Shown here one piece after another: positions 8,764 through 18,550 of a stretch of DNA of 64,000 bases. Positions within the stretch are counted from its first letter, which is position 1. Each line of letters starts with the position of its first letter. Source of the DNA: Paenibacillus sp. SZ31 (GTDB taxonomy: Bacteria > Bacillota > Bacilli > Paenibacillales > Paenibacillaceae); the NCBI RefSeq assembly GCF_012912005.1, contig NZ_JABBEA010000002.1, positions 62,001 through 126,000 on the forward strand, given 5' to 3'. The position numbers and the translations under genes are program-made. Below the pieces are notes generated by a model. The model was not told the DNA's origin. It ran no database searches and saw only the letters and a program-made list of their open reading frames with translations.

Positions 8764-9971
8764 ATGAAGCGAATCGGATAACAGAAGAAAACGGAGAAAC
8801 GGACAAAACCTCCAATCCGGATGGAAGCAACCGAGGAGATCATCATTCTGCTGAAACCTTGAATCGATGGCGTTTGATTCTCGGTGAATCCGCCGAAGAA
8901 GGGTTGTGTAATACAGATCAATACACTTCGGGTGAATTTCAATATACGGAAATGGATGAGATTCTGGGTTATCTGTATAACCGTGAATACGGTGAAGAAC
9001 AAGGTTACCGAAAAGAGGGAGGACGCGGTGCGTCTAACCTGACTGTCCCGAAATGGTTGCACAAAGTCAGGGATCTATTCCCCAAACCAACGGTAGAAAT
9101 ATTGGAAAAACAGGCGCTTGATCGTTATGGGCTGACAGAATTGTTAACGGACAAAAAGCTGCTTGAATCCCTTGAACCAAATATGAATCTGCTCAAGAAT
9201 ATTATGCAGTTCAAAGGACGGATGAAAGGTGAGGTGTTAAAGAGCGCCAAGGAGATCGTGCGAACCGTGGTTGAAGAGCTGCGCAGTAAGCTGGAATCTC
9301 AGACCCGAGCGAGTATCATGGGCAAGCGCAGTCGCTATACCTCGAGTTCAGTACGATCCTTGCGCAATCTGAATTTCAAGCGAACCATCACCAAGAATTT
9401 GAAGAATTACGATAAAAACAAACGCAGGTTTGTCATTGATCGTCTATATTTCGACGGGAGTATACAGCCTCATAACAAGTGGAACATCATCATTGGTGTG
9501 GATGAAAGTGGCAGTATGCTGGATTCAGTCATCTACAGTTCGGTAATGGCGAGCATCTTTTATCGCTTGAATGCGCTGCGCACGAAATTATTCATATTTG
9601 ATACGCAGGTTGTTGATCTGAGCGACAGGCTGGAAGACCCCGTAGACGTGCTCATGAATGTGCAGCTCGGCGGGGGAACACATATTACCAAAGCGTTGCG
9701 TTATGGCGAGACGCTAATCGATAATCCTGGCAAAACCATCTTTATTCTGGTCAGTGATCTGGAGGAAGGTTACCCGATTGCGCAGATGTACAAAGCCTGT
9801 AAAGATATCATCGATGCAGGATGCAAGCTACTGGTTCTCACCGCACTCGATTTTAACGGGGATTCTGTCTATAACAAACATGCAGCACAGACATTAACCA
9901 ACATGGGGGCACATGTAGCCGCAATTACCCCAAACGAGTTGGCAGATTGGATTGGCGAAATCATCACTTAA
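8748..9971 (+). CDS. VWA domain protein with MIDAS motif, YehP/CoxE-like
   Basis: 407 residues. An acidic, low-complexity N-terminus is followed by a helical middle and a C-terminal von Willebrand factor A domain from about residue 245. The metal-ion-dependent adhesion site is complete: DESGS at about 252-256, the Thr in GGGTHIT, and Asp in SDLEEG at about 336. VWA proteins of this type bind the cognate MoxR ATPase and present or recruit the substrate. The start ATG lies 8 bases after AAAGGAG and overlaps the previous gene by 16 bases. Position and order match yehP of the E. coli yeh cluster. Confidence 0.9.
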   Translation: MEANMNEANRITEENGETDKTSNPDGSNRGDHHSAETLNRWRLILGESAEEGLCNTDQYTSGEFQYTEMDEILGYLYNREYGEEQGYRKEGGRGASNLTVPKWLHKVRDLFPKPTVEILEKQALDRYGLTELLTDKKLLESLEPNMNLLKNIMQFKGRMKGEVLKSAKEIVRTVVEELRSKLESQTRASIMGKRSRYTSSSVRSLRNLNFKRTITKNLKNYDKNKRRFVIDRLYFDGSIQPHNKWNIIIGVDESGSMLDSVIYSSVMASIFYRLNALRTKLFIFDTQVVDLSDRLEDPVDVLMNVQLGGGTHITKALRYGETLIDNPGKTIFILVSDLEEGYPIAQMYKACKDIIDAGCKLLVLTALDFNGDSVYNKHAAQTLTNMGAHVAAITPNELADWIGEIIT

Positions 9972-9990
9972 ATTCAAGGAGGAATGTGTA

Positions 9991-12900
9991 ATGCTTACCG
10001 CAGACCGCGCAGTAGAAACTTTGGTGGAGAAATTCGCAGTGACCTGTTCAAACGAGTATTCATTAAAAACAGACCGAAGCTCCGAAATTATTGATTATGT
10101 ATTGGGCACGACAGACAAGTTTCCGGATATGATGGGAAATTCGAGTCATTATGTGTATCAAACAATTGATCTGCTCATGAAGCTCGCCAAAAAAGATGAT
10201 GGAGATATCTTTTACCGGGCCGGGGCTATTGTGATATATCTGGAATCCAATTATTCCAAAAGAAGTTCATGGAGAACGGATGCTTTTACTGTCTGTATGG
10301 GAAATGATTCAGAAGCCTACGGATTGAGCGGGAAGAGCAAAAGCGCTGATCGCATGGGTGGGTTGTTGGCCCGGTTGGAGAAGATCAAACAGTTTGCCGG
10401 TAAAGAGGAGATCCTTTCTGAATTAAAGAGTAAATTAAAGCGTGCCCAGTGGCTTTTTGATTCCAAAAAGGCCGACACCCAGGGGGATTATCGAGATGTA
10501 ATCAATGCGTTAATGCTGCTGCAACTATATTCGAAGCTCAGTGACACGGCTTCTCATCTTGCAGAGGTTCAAGCTTCTGCTCAATCGTTACCGGTGTTGT
10601 TTCAACATGTGATGGCTAATGATGCAGATAAGTTGCGGGACGAGTTACATACGTTGATTGAACCTGTAGTGGTCAGTAATATTCAAGGGAAGCATAACGG
10701 ATCTTCCCAAGAATTAAAGGATGAATTCCTCAAGGAGAAGCGTAGTCAGCTCATAGCTGAGTTTTATCCCAATACGTCTTTCTCTCCAAAAGAGCAATGT
10801 TCACACACTGTATTCCATCAAACTATGGTGCTTGTGAGTGGTGCCTTGTTGTACCTGATTAACATTAGTGGAGGTAAACAACGGTTCCTTGATACAAATA
10901 GTGAGATTGGGAATGTTTTGCTTCAAACAATACATCAATTACATGAGATTTATCCACTTGAAGTTCGCCGTTACTTGCTGAGTATGGACCCTAGAGCAAA
11001 GAGTCCAAATGATCTGCTTGCTGGACTTGTGCCTCTGGATGAGCCTTATCAGTTGGTTGAAATGTTGCGGGACGAGCTTAATTCGTACACGGTATCTTGG
11101 AACATGTTACAATCCGCGATCGCGAATCGTCCTGAACAAGCGATTCGAGCATACGAGATTATGAAACCGCCATTCCTCAAACTCTGCATTCAGAAATTCA
11201 TGGAGGATCAAGGATTGACATTGCCTAATGCGGAGGGGTCACTGGAGCAAGCGGTATTCAACGCTCTTCGGCATCCTTTGGATGGGGGACGTCAAGGACT
11301 TACGATTGCAAGATACTTAAGCGGGGAGAACTCCCTTGAGGAATATTGGGAGGACCCGAATAGTCGTGGGCTGTTTAATAACTTGAATCGGGACAAGAAG
11401 CGTATTCACAATCTGATAAGCATCAGTTTCCTACCCTTGGAGTCGGAGGCAATGCGCAGGTTCGCAATCCTGACCACTCATCCCGATTGGACACTGGATA
11501 TTATCTCAGACATGTACAATTCATACGCTTTTAGTGGAGAGCAGCTGCTTCAACGTTACGGGCAAGACCCTGAGGTGCAACGTGAGAAATTGCTAACCAG
11601 CCTGATCTCACTTAATGGCATGACCGACTACAGATACAAATCGATGCCGCATGACGAATACCGCCGAATCATTCAGCAGAATCTGGACTATGCACTGACA
11701 CAGTACAAGAAACTGCCAACGGATACGCGCATTTTAATTCTGGAGCTTACCTTTGAACAGCGTGATGAGTTATCGAAAAAAATATTGGCTGAAGCGATTC
11801 GTGCCGGATTGCAGGATTCGTCCAAAAAGGCCAACGGTGTGGCCTTAGCCGAATTCAACCGAATCCCTGATCAGGAATTGTATACACTCGTATACCTCTC
11901 GGAGAAAAAAGTGGCGATTAAAGAGATGGCTCTGACCGCGATCCGTAGTCTGGAAAACAGCAAGGAACTGTACGGTGAGCTTTTGAAGAAAGAAAAGTCC
12001 GATGAGTGGAAGAGCTTGATCCAAATTCTGCTGGATACCGCAGATTTAAGTCCAGAGTATGCCCATGCTGCACTCGCTGATCAGGCAGATGCCAAAAAGT
12101 TGTCGAGACTGAGCTGGTTGTCCTTGAAAGATCTCCCTTCACTGATTCGTATTGAAGACAATCAGCCTTTAGATGACCGGATTAAGCAGTATGCTTTGGT
12201 GCAATCGCTGGATCACACATCAGGACCCAATGAAAGATTAAATGAATTGCGGGATTACGTAAGTGACGCATCGCTCGCTCGTTTTGCAAGTGAACTGCTC
12301 CAGGTCTGGATTCAGGAAGGTGCTCCTGCAAAAGAGAAATGGGTGATGTATGTATCAGCACTCTTTGGTGATATTCAGATTGTGAATATTCTGGCTCCGC
12401 AAATTAAGGAATGGACAGAAAATAGCCGCGGCGCGATTGCTGCAGATGCTGTGAAAGTGCTCGCTTACCTGAAAGATCCATCTGCTCTTATGGCGATTGA
12501 CAAGATCAAACGTGGCGTGAAGAACCGTCAGGTGAAAGGTGCAGCAGAAGAAGCGTTGCAGCTTGCAGCGGATAATATGGGACTTACCTCGGAACAACTG
12601 GAGGATCGGCTGGTCACCACACTTGGTTTTGATGAAAAAGGAACCATGCAGCTTAGTTATGGCGAGCGTTCATTCCTGATTAAGGTGAATGGAGACTTAC
12701 AAGTCGTTGTCTTGAATGAAGAAACAGGCAAATCCGTGAAGAGTCTGCCTGCTCCTACACAGAAAGATGATCCTGAATTGGCAGCGCAGTCCAAGGCACG
12801 TTTCACGCAACTGAAAAAAGATCTCAAATCCATGGTTAGCATTCAGGCACAGCGTCTGGAAGAGTCATTGTCCAAACAACGTCTATGGTCTGCCGATGAG

Positions 12901-13548
12901 TGGAAAGCCCTGTTTGTAGAAAATGTAATTATGCAGAAATTTGCTGTTGGTCTGATCTGGGGAACGTATGAGGATGGCGCTCTGATCAGCACGTTCCGTT
13001 ATATGGAGGATGGCACATTCAATACAGTGGACGAGGATGAGGTTGATCTGCCTTCAGGTGCGCAGGTGGGACTTATACACCCACTGGAATTGGATCAGGC
13101 TACCCTTGAAGGTTGGACAACGCAGTTGGAGGATTACGAGATCAAGCAGCCATTCGAGCAATTAAATCGTGAGATTCACCAGCCGGAAGATGAGGATAAA
13201 ACGAAGAATGAATACGATCATCTGCCCGAGTCTGATTTCTCACCAACGGCTTTCCCTAAAGCACTGGAGAAATACGGCTGGATCAAAGGACCGCCACAGG
13301 ACGGCGGCTGGTATCATGAATTTTATAAAGAGTACGGAGATCTTGTTGCAGAATTGCAATTCAGCGGTACGAGCATCACGTATTACGAGGGATTGGATGA
13401 TATTACACTGGAATCCCTACATTTCTTCAAACCGAGTGGCAAGCAACATTATTATTATGGTGACAACAAATCCATTGCTCTGGGCAACGTTCCAGGTCGC
13501 GTGTTCAGTGAAACGATCTACGATATTCTGAGAGCAACGGGGCGTTGA
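9991..13548 (+). CDS. DUF4132 domain giant protein, YehI/MolR-like
   Basis: 1,185 residues from ATG 9991, which has a near-perfect AAGGAGG 8 bases upstream; the open frame extends 13 codons further up but without a site. Most of the chain is helical with HEAT/ARM-like character (for example residues about 870-930). The C-terminal approximately 250 residues carry the DUF4132 hallmark: a LIWGTYEDG segment, LIHPLEL, and YGDLVAELQFSGTSITYY near the end. E. coli relatives are YehI and MolR, long annotated as molybdate-metabolism regulators on weak evidence. No signal peptide or membrane segment. It is placed between the VWA and SWIM genes, so it is probably the scaffold or client-binding subunit of the same machine. 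Confidence 0.88.
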   Translation: MLTADRAVETLVEKFAVTCSNEYSLKTDRSSEIIDYVLGTTDKFPDMMGNSSHYVYQTIDLLMKLAKKDDGDIFYRAGAIVIYLESNYSKRSSWRTDAFTVCMGNDSEAYGLSGKSKSADRMGGLLARLEKIKQFAGKEEILSELKSKLKRAQWLFDSKKADTQGDYRDVINALMLLQLYSKLSDTASHLAEVQASAQSLPVLFQHVMANDADKLRDELHTLIEPVVVSNIQGKHNGSSQELKDEFLKEKRSQLIAEFYPNTSFSPKEQCSHTVFHQTMVLVSGALLYLINISGGKQRFLDTNSEIGNVLLQTIHQLHEIYPLEVRRYLLSMDPRAKSPNDLLAGLVPLDEPYQLVEMLRDELNSYTVSWNMLQSAIANRPEQAIRAYEIMKPPFLKLCIQKFMEDQGLTLPNAEGSLEQAVFNALRHPLDGGRQGLTIARYLSGENSLEEYWEDPNSRGLFNNLNRDKKRIHNLISISFLPLESEAMRRFAILTTHPDWTLDIISDMYNSYAFSGEQLLQRYGQDPEVQREKLLTSLISLNGMTDYRYKSMPHDEYRRIIQQNLDYALTQYKKLPTDTRILILELTFEQRDELSKKILAEAIRAGLQDSSKKANGVALAEFNRIPDQELYTLVYLSEKKVAIKEMALTAIRSLENSKELYGELLKKEKSDEWKSLIQILLDTADLSPEYAHAALADQADAKKLSRLSWLSLKDLPSLIRIEDNQPLDDRIKQYALVQSLDHTSGPNERLNELRDYVSDASLARFASELLQVWIQEGAPAKEKWVMYVSALFGDIQIVNILAPQIKEWTENSRGAIAADAVKVLAYLKDPSALMAIDKIKRGVKNRQVKGAAEEALQLAADNMGLTSEQLEDRLVTTLGFDEKGTMQLSYGERSFLIKVNGDLQVVVLNEETGKSVKSLPAPTQKDDPELAAQSKARFTQLKKDLKSMVSIQAQRLEESLSKQRLWSADEWKALFVENVIMQKFAVGLIWGTYEDGALISTFRYMEDGTFNTVDEDEVDLPSGAQVGLIHPLELDQATLEGWTTQLEDYEIKQPFEQLNREIHQPEDEDKTKNEYDHLPESDFSPTAFPKALEKYGWIKGPPQDGGWYHEFYKEYGDLVAELQFSGTSITYYEGLDDITLESLHFFKPSGKQHYYYGDNKSIALGNVPGRVFSETIYDILRATGR

Positions 13549-13552
13549 TGAC

Positions 13553-15385
13553 GTGAGTGGGTTCAAGGAGAAATTCCGAAGTTTCTCGAAGCTGTGTACA
13601 GAGGATTATCTGATTCGTTATGCCAACAAGGGGTTGTACAAAAGGTCTTTGAAAGAGTTGGACAACGGTGTGAGTGTAACGTACACATGGAACGAATCAT
13701 CTGTGAGTTGTCAGCTCAGTGACGGGACACACTGTACGCTTGAAAATACGCTGGACCATTGGGAGTGCTCCTGCCCTGCAGAACATATCTGCAAGCATGT
13801 GCTGATCGCACTTCTATATGATCAACGCGAACATTCGTCAGAGGATTCGATAAGTGCAGACGAAAAGCATGTGCCGGATAAGGACTCAGGGATATCGAAT
13901 AATGCTTCGTCGGACGCACCAAAAAACGTATCGGTAACAGAATCAGTAACAGACTTAGTATCAGATGTGGACGCTCCAAGCGAAATTCCGCATACGGTAT
14001 CACGTGAGATCGAGTCTCGCTTCCGCTGGATGACGGAGTCTGACCTTACCGTGTTAATTAAGTCATATAGTTCTTCCATGATTGAGGAAGTTGTTTTCCG
14101 ATTGAGATACCCAGAAGAAATTAAGATCATCGAAGATTCACTTCTTACGGTGCATCTGAAAAGCCAGAATATCGAGGTGTCTTTTACGGAGGAAGCGAGC
14201 CTTGCAAAAGCACTTTGTAAAGTGCCGCAGACTGCCGGGAAGATGGCCAAGCTTGAAGCTTTGCTACGATATCGGGTACTAAGAGGCCTGGATGATACGG
14301 ATGCATTAAGCGGACGAGTGTACGAAGCCAAGTTCTCTCTGCAGACGGTGCAGGAATGTCGTATTATGCTGGCAGGATTGTTGAAGACGGGACTGGCCCG
14401 TCTTCCTCAGTCTTATATGGCACAACTGGAGACCCTGGCAATCGCAGCTCATAGTGGCAACCTGCCTGACATAGAACGCAGTTTACGAGGGATACAAGGA
14501 GAACTACAGTTGTTTTTCAACAGACATATACGTTTCTCCATGCAATCCATGCTGGATCGGGTAAGCAAGCTGTATCTTGCACTCCAGGTTCTTGAAGAAG
14601 AAAAGGTATCTGTCATTCAGCAGAGTCAGCTCATTGGCAGTTTTCGAAGTAAATACTTTACGGTTCCTTCACTTCACCTGTATGGACTGGGAGCTGATGC
14701 GTGGGAGACACGATCCGGTTTCCGTGGAATCACCTATTACTTCTATTGTTTCGATGATGCGGAAATCTACACTTATAGCGATGTACGTGCTGTATATTAT
14801 GATGATCAGCAGTTCTCGTATACAGAGCATTACGGCGCATTCACACCGTGGCTGCCTCATCTGACATTTCGCCAGTTTGTGGGTGAAGAAGTTCAATTCC
14901 ATTCCGTTAAAGTAAATGAAGAACGCCGGATCTCTTCCGGGGAAGGTGCAAAGCTTACGATTTTGCCACGAATGGGTGTGGAAACGTTGAATATGGGCAA
15001 GTACATGCAAGATGTATCGTCTGTACTTCAAGAGGAATCGCCAACATTTGACTTGTTTGCTGCTCCCAAAGAACGACTGGCTGTGATCAAAGTTGCTCGA
15101 ATCGTGGACCATAACTTTGTCAAACAAACGCAGGATCTGGTCCTGACGGTTGAGAGTGTCGAAGGAGAACGATTGGCACTTACTCTCCCGTATTCAAGTG
15201 ATTGGCAAACGATGATTCAAAGACTGGAGTCAGGATATGGTGTTCAATCACTCGAGCACTTCTATGCCTTTGTTCGTGTGGAATCAAAACGGATCAGCCC
15301 GATCAGTTTCCTGAAGGGTCAAACGGTGCTCAGTCTGAAACTGGATATTGGCAATGGAAGGATGGGAAGACTTGGAAGAGCATAA
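13553..15385 (+). CDS. SWIM zinc-finger protein, YehQ-like
   Basis: 610 residues from GTG 13553, four bases after the DUF4132 stop; the upstream site is weak (GGGGCG), so translation may depend on coupling. The N-terminal SWIM finger is clear: Cys72-x-Cys74-x5-Cys80-x-His82 (CSCPAEHICKH), a zinc-binding fold known to bind DNA or protein. A Ser/Asp/Val-rich linker (about 95-150) and a long unassigned, mixed alpha/beta C-terminal region follow. E. coli YehQ has the same SWIM-first layout. It overlaps the next small gene. Confidence 0.85.
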   Translation: MSGFKEKFRSFSKLCTEDYLIRYANKGLYKRSLKELDNGVSVTYTWNESSVSCQLSDGTHCTLENTLDHWECSCPAEHICKHVLIALLYDQREHSSEDSISADEKHVPDKDSGISNNASSDAPKNVSVTESVTDLVSDVDAPSEIPHTVSREIESRFRWMTESDLTVLIKSYSSSMIEEVVFRLRYPEEIKIIEDSLLTVHLKSQNIEVSFTEEASLAKALCKVPQTAGKMAKLEALLRYRVLRGLDDTDALSGRVYEAKFSLQTVQECRIMLAGLLKTGLARLPQSYMAQLETLAIAAHSGNLPDIERSLRGIQGELQLFFNRHIRFSMQSMLDRVSKLYLALQVLEEEKVSVIQQSQLIGSFRSKYFTVPSLHLYGLGADAWETRSGFRGITYYFYCFDDAEIYTYSDVRAVYYDDQQFSYTEHYGAFTPWLPHLTFRQFVGEEVQFHSVKVNEERRISSGEGAKLTILPRMGVETLNMGKYMQDVSSVLQEESPTFDLFAAPKERLAVIKVARIVDHNFVKQTQDLVLTVESVEGERLALTLPYSSDWQTMIQRLESGYGVQSLEHFYAFVRVESKRISPISFLKGQTVLSLKLDIGNGRMGRLGRA

Positions 15386-15650
15386 TCAGTTCATGCAGAA
15401 AATTAGTGGATGGTCTGAAGAGTTGCTACTGCGCGGGTTATCCCAGTTTACGATCCGAGATATTGAGGTACTTGAGCAGCTCGCAGTGGAATCCTTACGG
15501 TTGCAGAAGAGTTTTCTTCATGAATTGCTGAATCACGTCATTAACGAAGGGCGTAGCGTGGCTCTTGGACAAGGTGATGAAGAACTGCTGTTATCTCAGT
15601 ATTGTTGTCTCACCCAATATGTACAGCTCAGTGTGCAAGAAGAGGCGTGA
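15354..15650 (+). CDS. Small helical protein, last gene of the yeh-like operon
   Basis: About 98 residues if ATG 15354 is used; TTG 15348 or an internal TTG/ATG are possible because no strong site is seen. The gene overlaps the SWIM gene by about 30 bases in another frame. The product is acidic and almost wholly alpha-helical (GWSEELLLRGLSQF, EVLEQLAVESLRLQ), with no membrane segment. I do not recognise the family. Its coupling to the SWIM gene and the terminator 75 bases downstream make it the sixth member of the unit, perhaps a small adaptor of the SWIM protein. Confidence 0.65.
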   Translation: MEGWEDLEEHNQFMQKISGWSEELLLRGLSQFTIRDIEVLEQLAVESLRLQKSFLHELLNHVINEGRSVALGQGDEELLLSQYCCLTQYVQLSVQEEA

Positions 15651-15724
15651 TATTGGTTAGTTATCGAAGCGAAGGCACATGAAGCGATATGATGTAGATA
15701 ATAAGATGTAATATAGAAGATAAG

Positions 15725-15767
15725 AAGATTTGCAGAAGGCTACAAGGCCACTGCAAATCTTTTTTTT
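15725..15767 (+). terminator. Intrinsic terminator closing the yeh-like operon
   Basis: AAGATTTGCAG (15725-15735) pairs perfectly with CTGCAAATCTT around a 15-base loop and is followed by a run of T. Confidence 0.85.
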
Positions 15768-15936
15768 GCTATTCTCTAGTTCGATGTATTTACAGATCGA
15801 AAAATATCAACATTTAATGTTTGTTTAGAAACAGGATGAGAATTACAATTGTTCTCAGTTATATTCGTTCTGATGTCATATCCCGATTTATGACGCATAC
15901 CATTAGGCGAATGCGGTCATAAGGGAGGAAATTGAA

Positions 15937-18444
15937 ATGTCCATGAGCGAACCGCTGTTAACGCAAATTGTGAATCAACATATTCCGGCTGGTGCAACGG
16001 TCGTCACTATTGATAAACCTGTCCAACATCCAGCGATCTACGCGGCTGATCTTACTGGTGATGGCATGCCGGAGATTGCCGCAGTCTATCAGTTGAACGG
16101 TGAGCTGTATTTACTCATTCTGAAATTTGTTCAAGGACATTGGATCAAGATGGCACTAATCAAGGGATTGGGGTATGGGGTGACTTTAATGACTGCAGCC
16201 CCTGTAACTTCAACAGCAAGGAACAATCTCATCATCGGTTGGCGGATCGGTGCGATCTGGTCTAAGCTTGCCGTATATGAGTGGACCGAATCAGGGCTCA
16301 AAGATCTGGCCCCTGACGATCTATATTATAGCTATGCAGAGATTATAGATATGCCTGGTCCGCATGGTCGAGATGGGAAAGTGGAGATTGCACTCTGGAT
16401 CCATGACACAGGTGAAGCTTATCGTGTGGAGATTATCCGATGGCAGAATGGGAAATGGGTTCCTGCACCGGACGTATATGCAACCTATTATCCCAAAGTA
16501 GTGCAATATTACGAGCAACTAACCCAGCAATATCCTGATTATATCTTTTACTGGTATTACCTTGCGGATGCTCAGTACCATGCGGGCCAGTATCCGGCAG
16601 CACTCGCTTCCGTTCAGAAGGCACTCAGCTTTCCGGAAGCGTATCCTTCCAGAGAGGCGCTGCTGGAGCTGGAAAAGAAAATTAAGCAGGCGATGGTCCC
16701 TTTAAGTCATGCCCGGGTAGCGACATGGTTATATCCGATCTCCGTTCGAACCACGAGTGGGACTCGTTGGGGGTATATGGATGCGCAGGGACATGTTCGG
16801 CTAGAGCCGGTTCTGGATGACGCCCATGCGTTTCAGCCCAATGGATTGGCTGTTGTGGTCAAGGACGGTCGAGCCGGTGTGATTAATCTTCAAGGGCAGT
16901 ATGTCGTTCAACCTGTATACGATTCCATCAATTCCTTTTCTGAAGAACGGGCGATGGTGATTGATTCTCAAGGATTTAAGATGATTAATGAACAAGGCAC
17001 GGTCCTGACCAAACGCGCGTACTCGTATATCTCGAATATGAAGGACGGCCGAGCGCTGTTTTACGATTCTAATCCTGGTCAGACAGATGGATCGGTGAGT
17101 CTGTATGGTTATCTGGATGCTTCGGGCAATGAGGTAATTCCGGCACAGTTCGTGTCAGCGAACGATTTTCAAGATGGCAAAGCGGTTGTGCAGATCAAGG
17201 ACAATGAATATGCGCTCATTAATCGCAATGGACATCGGCTCGCGACGTATCCATTTGCTTATGTGGGACCATTAGGAGATGGACTACTCGCTTTTCAAAA
17301 AGAGGCCTCGGGCAAATATGGGTACATCGACGAACGGGGTAATATTCGCATTCAGCCCAAATTTTCATCGGCATTTCCTTTTAGCGACGGGCAAGCGATT
17401 GTCAATACAGCGGAGGATTACAAGTCCATCTACGGTGTCATTAATACGCAAGGATCGTTTATCATTCAACCTGCCTATAATGACATCCGCGAACTAGGCG
17501 AGCATCGTTATGCGCTGGGGCAAGCGGTTAATCCGGAGCAGCCTTATATTGGCTCTGTATACGCGATCGCAGATACCAATGGCAGAAGACTTACGGAGTT
17601 CCTATATCGCGAAGTAGGCAATTACAAAAACGGCCTTGCTTCCGCATCGGATGGAAGACAGACGTATCTGCTGGATTTGAGCGGACGACCTGCTCAAGGA
17701 TATCCCCGTGTTGAGGGTTCGGGTACGCTGGAGGTTGTGGCACCTGATTTGATCAAGGCCTATGTAGACCAGCGTTTATCGTATGTAAATCGGGCCGGAC
17801 AGATCATCTGGCGTCAAAATACGATCGTTCCGCTACATCCGCCGTACCGTGTACGCGAAGAGAAGTACAAACCAAACAGGGATTACCTTGTATATTATCC
17901 GCAGGTGGAGGGATTGACGAACCAAGCGGAGCAGCTAGCACTAAATGCCAAGTTGAAGGCACTCTCTCAGGTTAAACCAATCCCTGCCGATCAGCAGCTG
18001 GATTACACGTATACAGGGGATTTTGATATTACGTTCTATCAGCAGCAATTGCTGCAACTGCAACTTACAGGTTATAACTATCCGGCTGGTGCAGCGCATG
18101 GCATGCCTACGATGATCTATGCGATCATTAATCTGACGAATGGTCAGTTGTATGAGTTGAAGGATCTATTTAAACCGAATAGTGACTATGTAAAAGTGTT
18201 GAGCCAGATTGTGGGGGATCAGATCAAAAATGATCCTCAATACTCGTATGTGTTTCCGGACACCTATACGGGGATTACTGCGGATCAGCCATTTTTTGTC
18301 ACAGCGGATGCTCTGAATCTCTACTTCAATCCATATGACATCGCGCCCTATGCGGCAGGATTTCCAACGTTTACGATTCCTTTTGTCCAGATCAAGGACA
18401 TTATTAATACAGAAGGTTCGTTCTGGAAAGCTTTCCATGAGTGA
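15937..18444 (+). CDS. WG-repeat protein with C-terminal DUF3298-like domain
   Basis: 835 residues with GGGAGGAAA upstream of the ATG. Residues about 25-60 look like an FG-GAP/VCBS-type beta-propeller blade (AADLTGDGMPEIAAVY). A TPR-like helical pair follows (YYLADAQYHAGQYPAAL), then about eight WG repeats between residues 265 and 600, recognisable by units such as WGYMDAQGHVRLEP and YGYIDERGNIRIQPKF. The C-terminus (YNYPAGAAHGMP, NLTNGQLYELKDLF) matches DUF3298, the extracellular domain of RsiV-like proteins. Yet no signal peptide or membrane anchor is present, so it is either cytosolic or exported by another route. A terminator separates it from the upstream operon. Likely role: protein-protein interaction; function unknown. 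Confidence 0.85.
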   Translation: MSMSEPLLTQIVNQHIPAGATVVTIDKPVQHPAIYAADLTGDGMPEIAAVYQLNGELYLLILKFVQGHWIKMALIKGLGYGVTLMTAAPVTSTARNNLIIGWRIGAIWSKLAVYEWTESGLKDLAPDDLYYSYAEIIDMPGPHGRDGKVEIALWIHDTGEAYRVEIIRWQNGKWVPAPDVYATYYPKVVQYYEQLTQQYPDYIFYWYYLADAQYHAGQYPAALASVQKALSFPEAYPSREALLELEKKIKQAMVPLSHARVATWLYPISVRTTSGTRWGYMDAQGHVRLEPVLDDAHAFQPNGLAVVVKDGRAGVINLQGQYVVQPVYDSINSFSEERAMVIDSQGFKMINEQGTVLTKRAYSYISNMKDGRALFYDSNPGQTDGSVSLYGYLDASGNEVIPAQFVSANDFQDGKAVVQIKDNEYALINRNGHRLATYPFAYVGPLGDGLLAFQKEASGKYGYIDERGNIRIQPKFSSAFPFSDGQAIVNTAEDYKSIYGVINTQGSFIIQPAYNDIRELGEHRYALGQAVNPEQPYIGSVYAIADTNGRRLTEFLYREVGNYKNGLASASDGRQTYLLDLSGRPAQGYPRVEGSGTLEVVAPDLIKAYVDQRLSYVNRAGQIIWRQNTIVPLHPPYRVREEKYKPNRDYLVYYPQVEGLTNQAEQLALNAKLKALSQVKPIPADQQLDYTYTGDFDITFYQQQLLQLQLTGYNYPAGAAHGMPTMIYAIINLTNGQLYELKDLFKPNSDYVKVLSQIVGDQIKNDPQYSYVFPDTYTGITADQPFFVTADALNLYFNPYDIAPYAAGFPTFTIPFVQIKDIINTEGSFWKAFHE

Positions 18445-18477
18445 GTGTCTTCTCACAATTCATCAGATTCAGAGTAT

Positions 18478-18510
18478 GAGGCCATATGTCCAATATGGCT
18501 TCTTTCTTAT
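18478..18510 (+). terminator. Probable terminator after the WG-repeat gene
   Basis: GCCATAT (18481-18487) pairs with ATATGGC (18493-18499) around five bases and is followed by TTCTTTCTT. Confidence 0.55.
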
Positions 18511-18550
18511 ATAATAAGCTGAAACAACAGACAACGAGAGGGGAAGTCAG

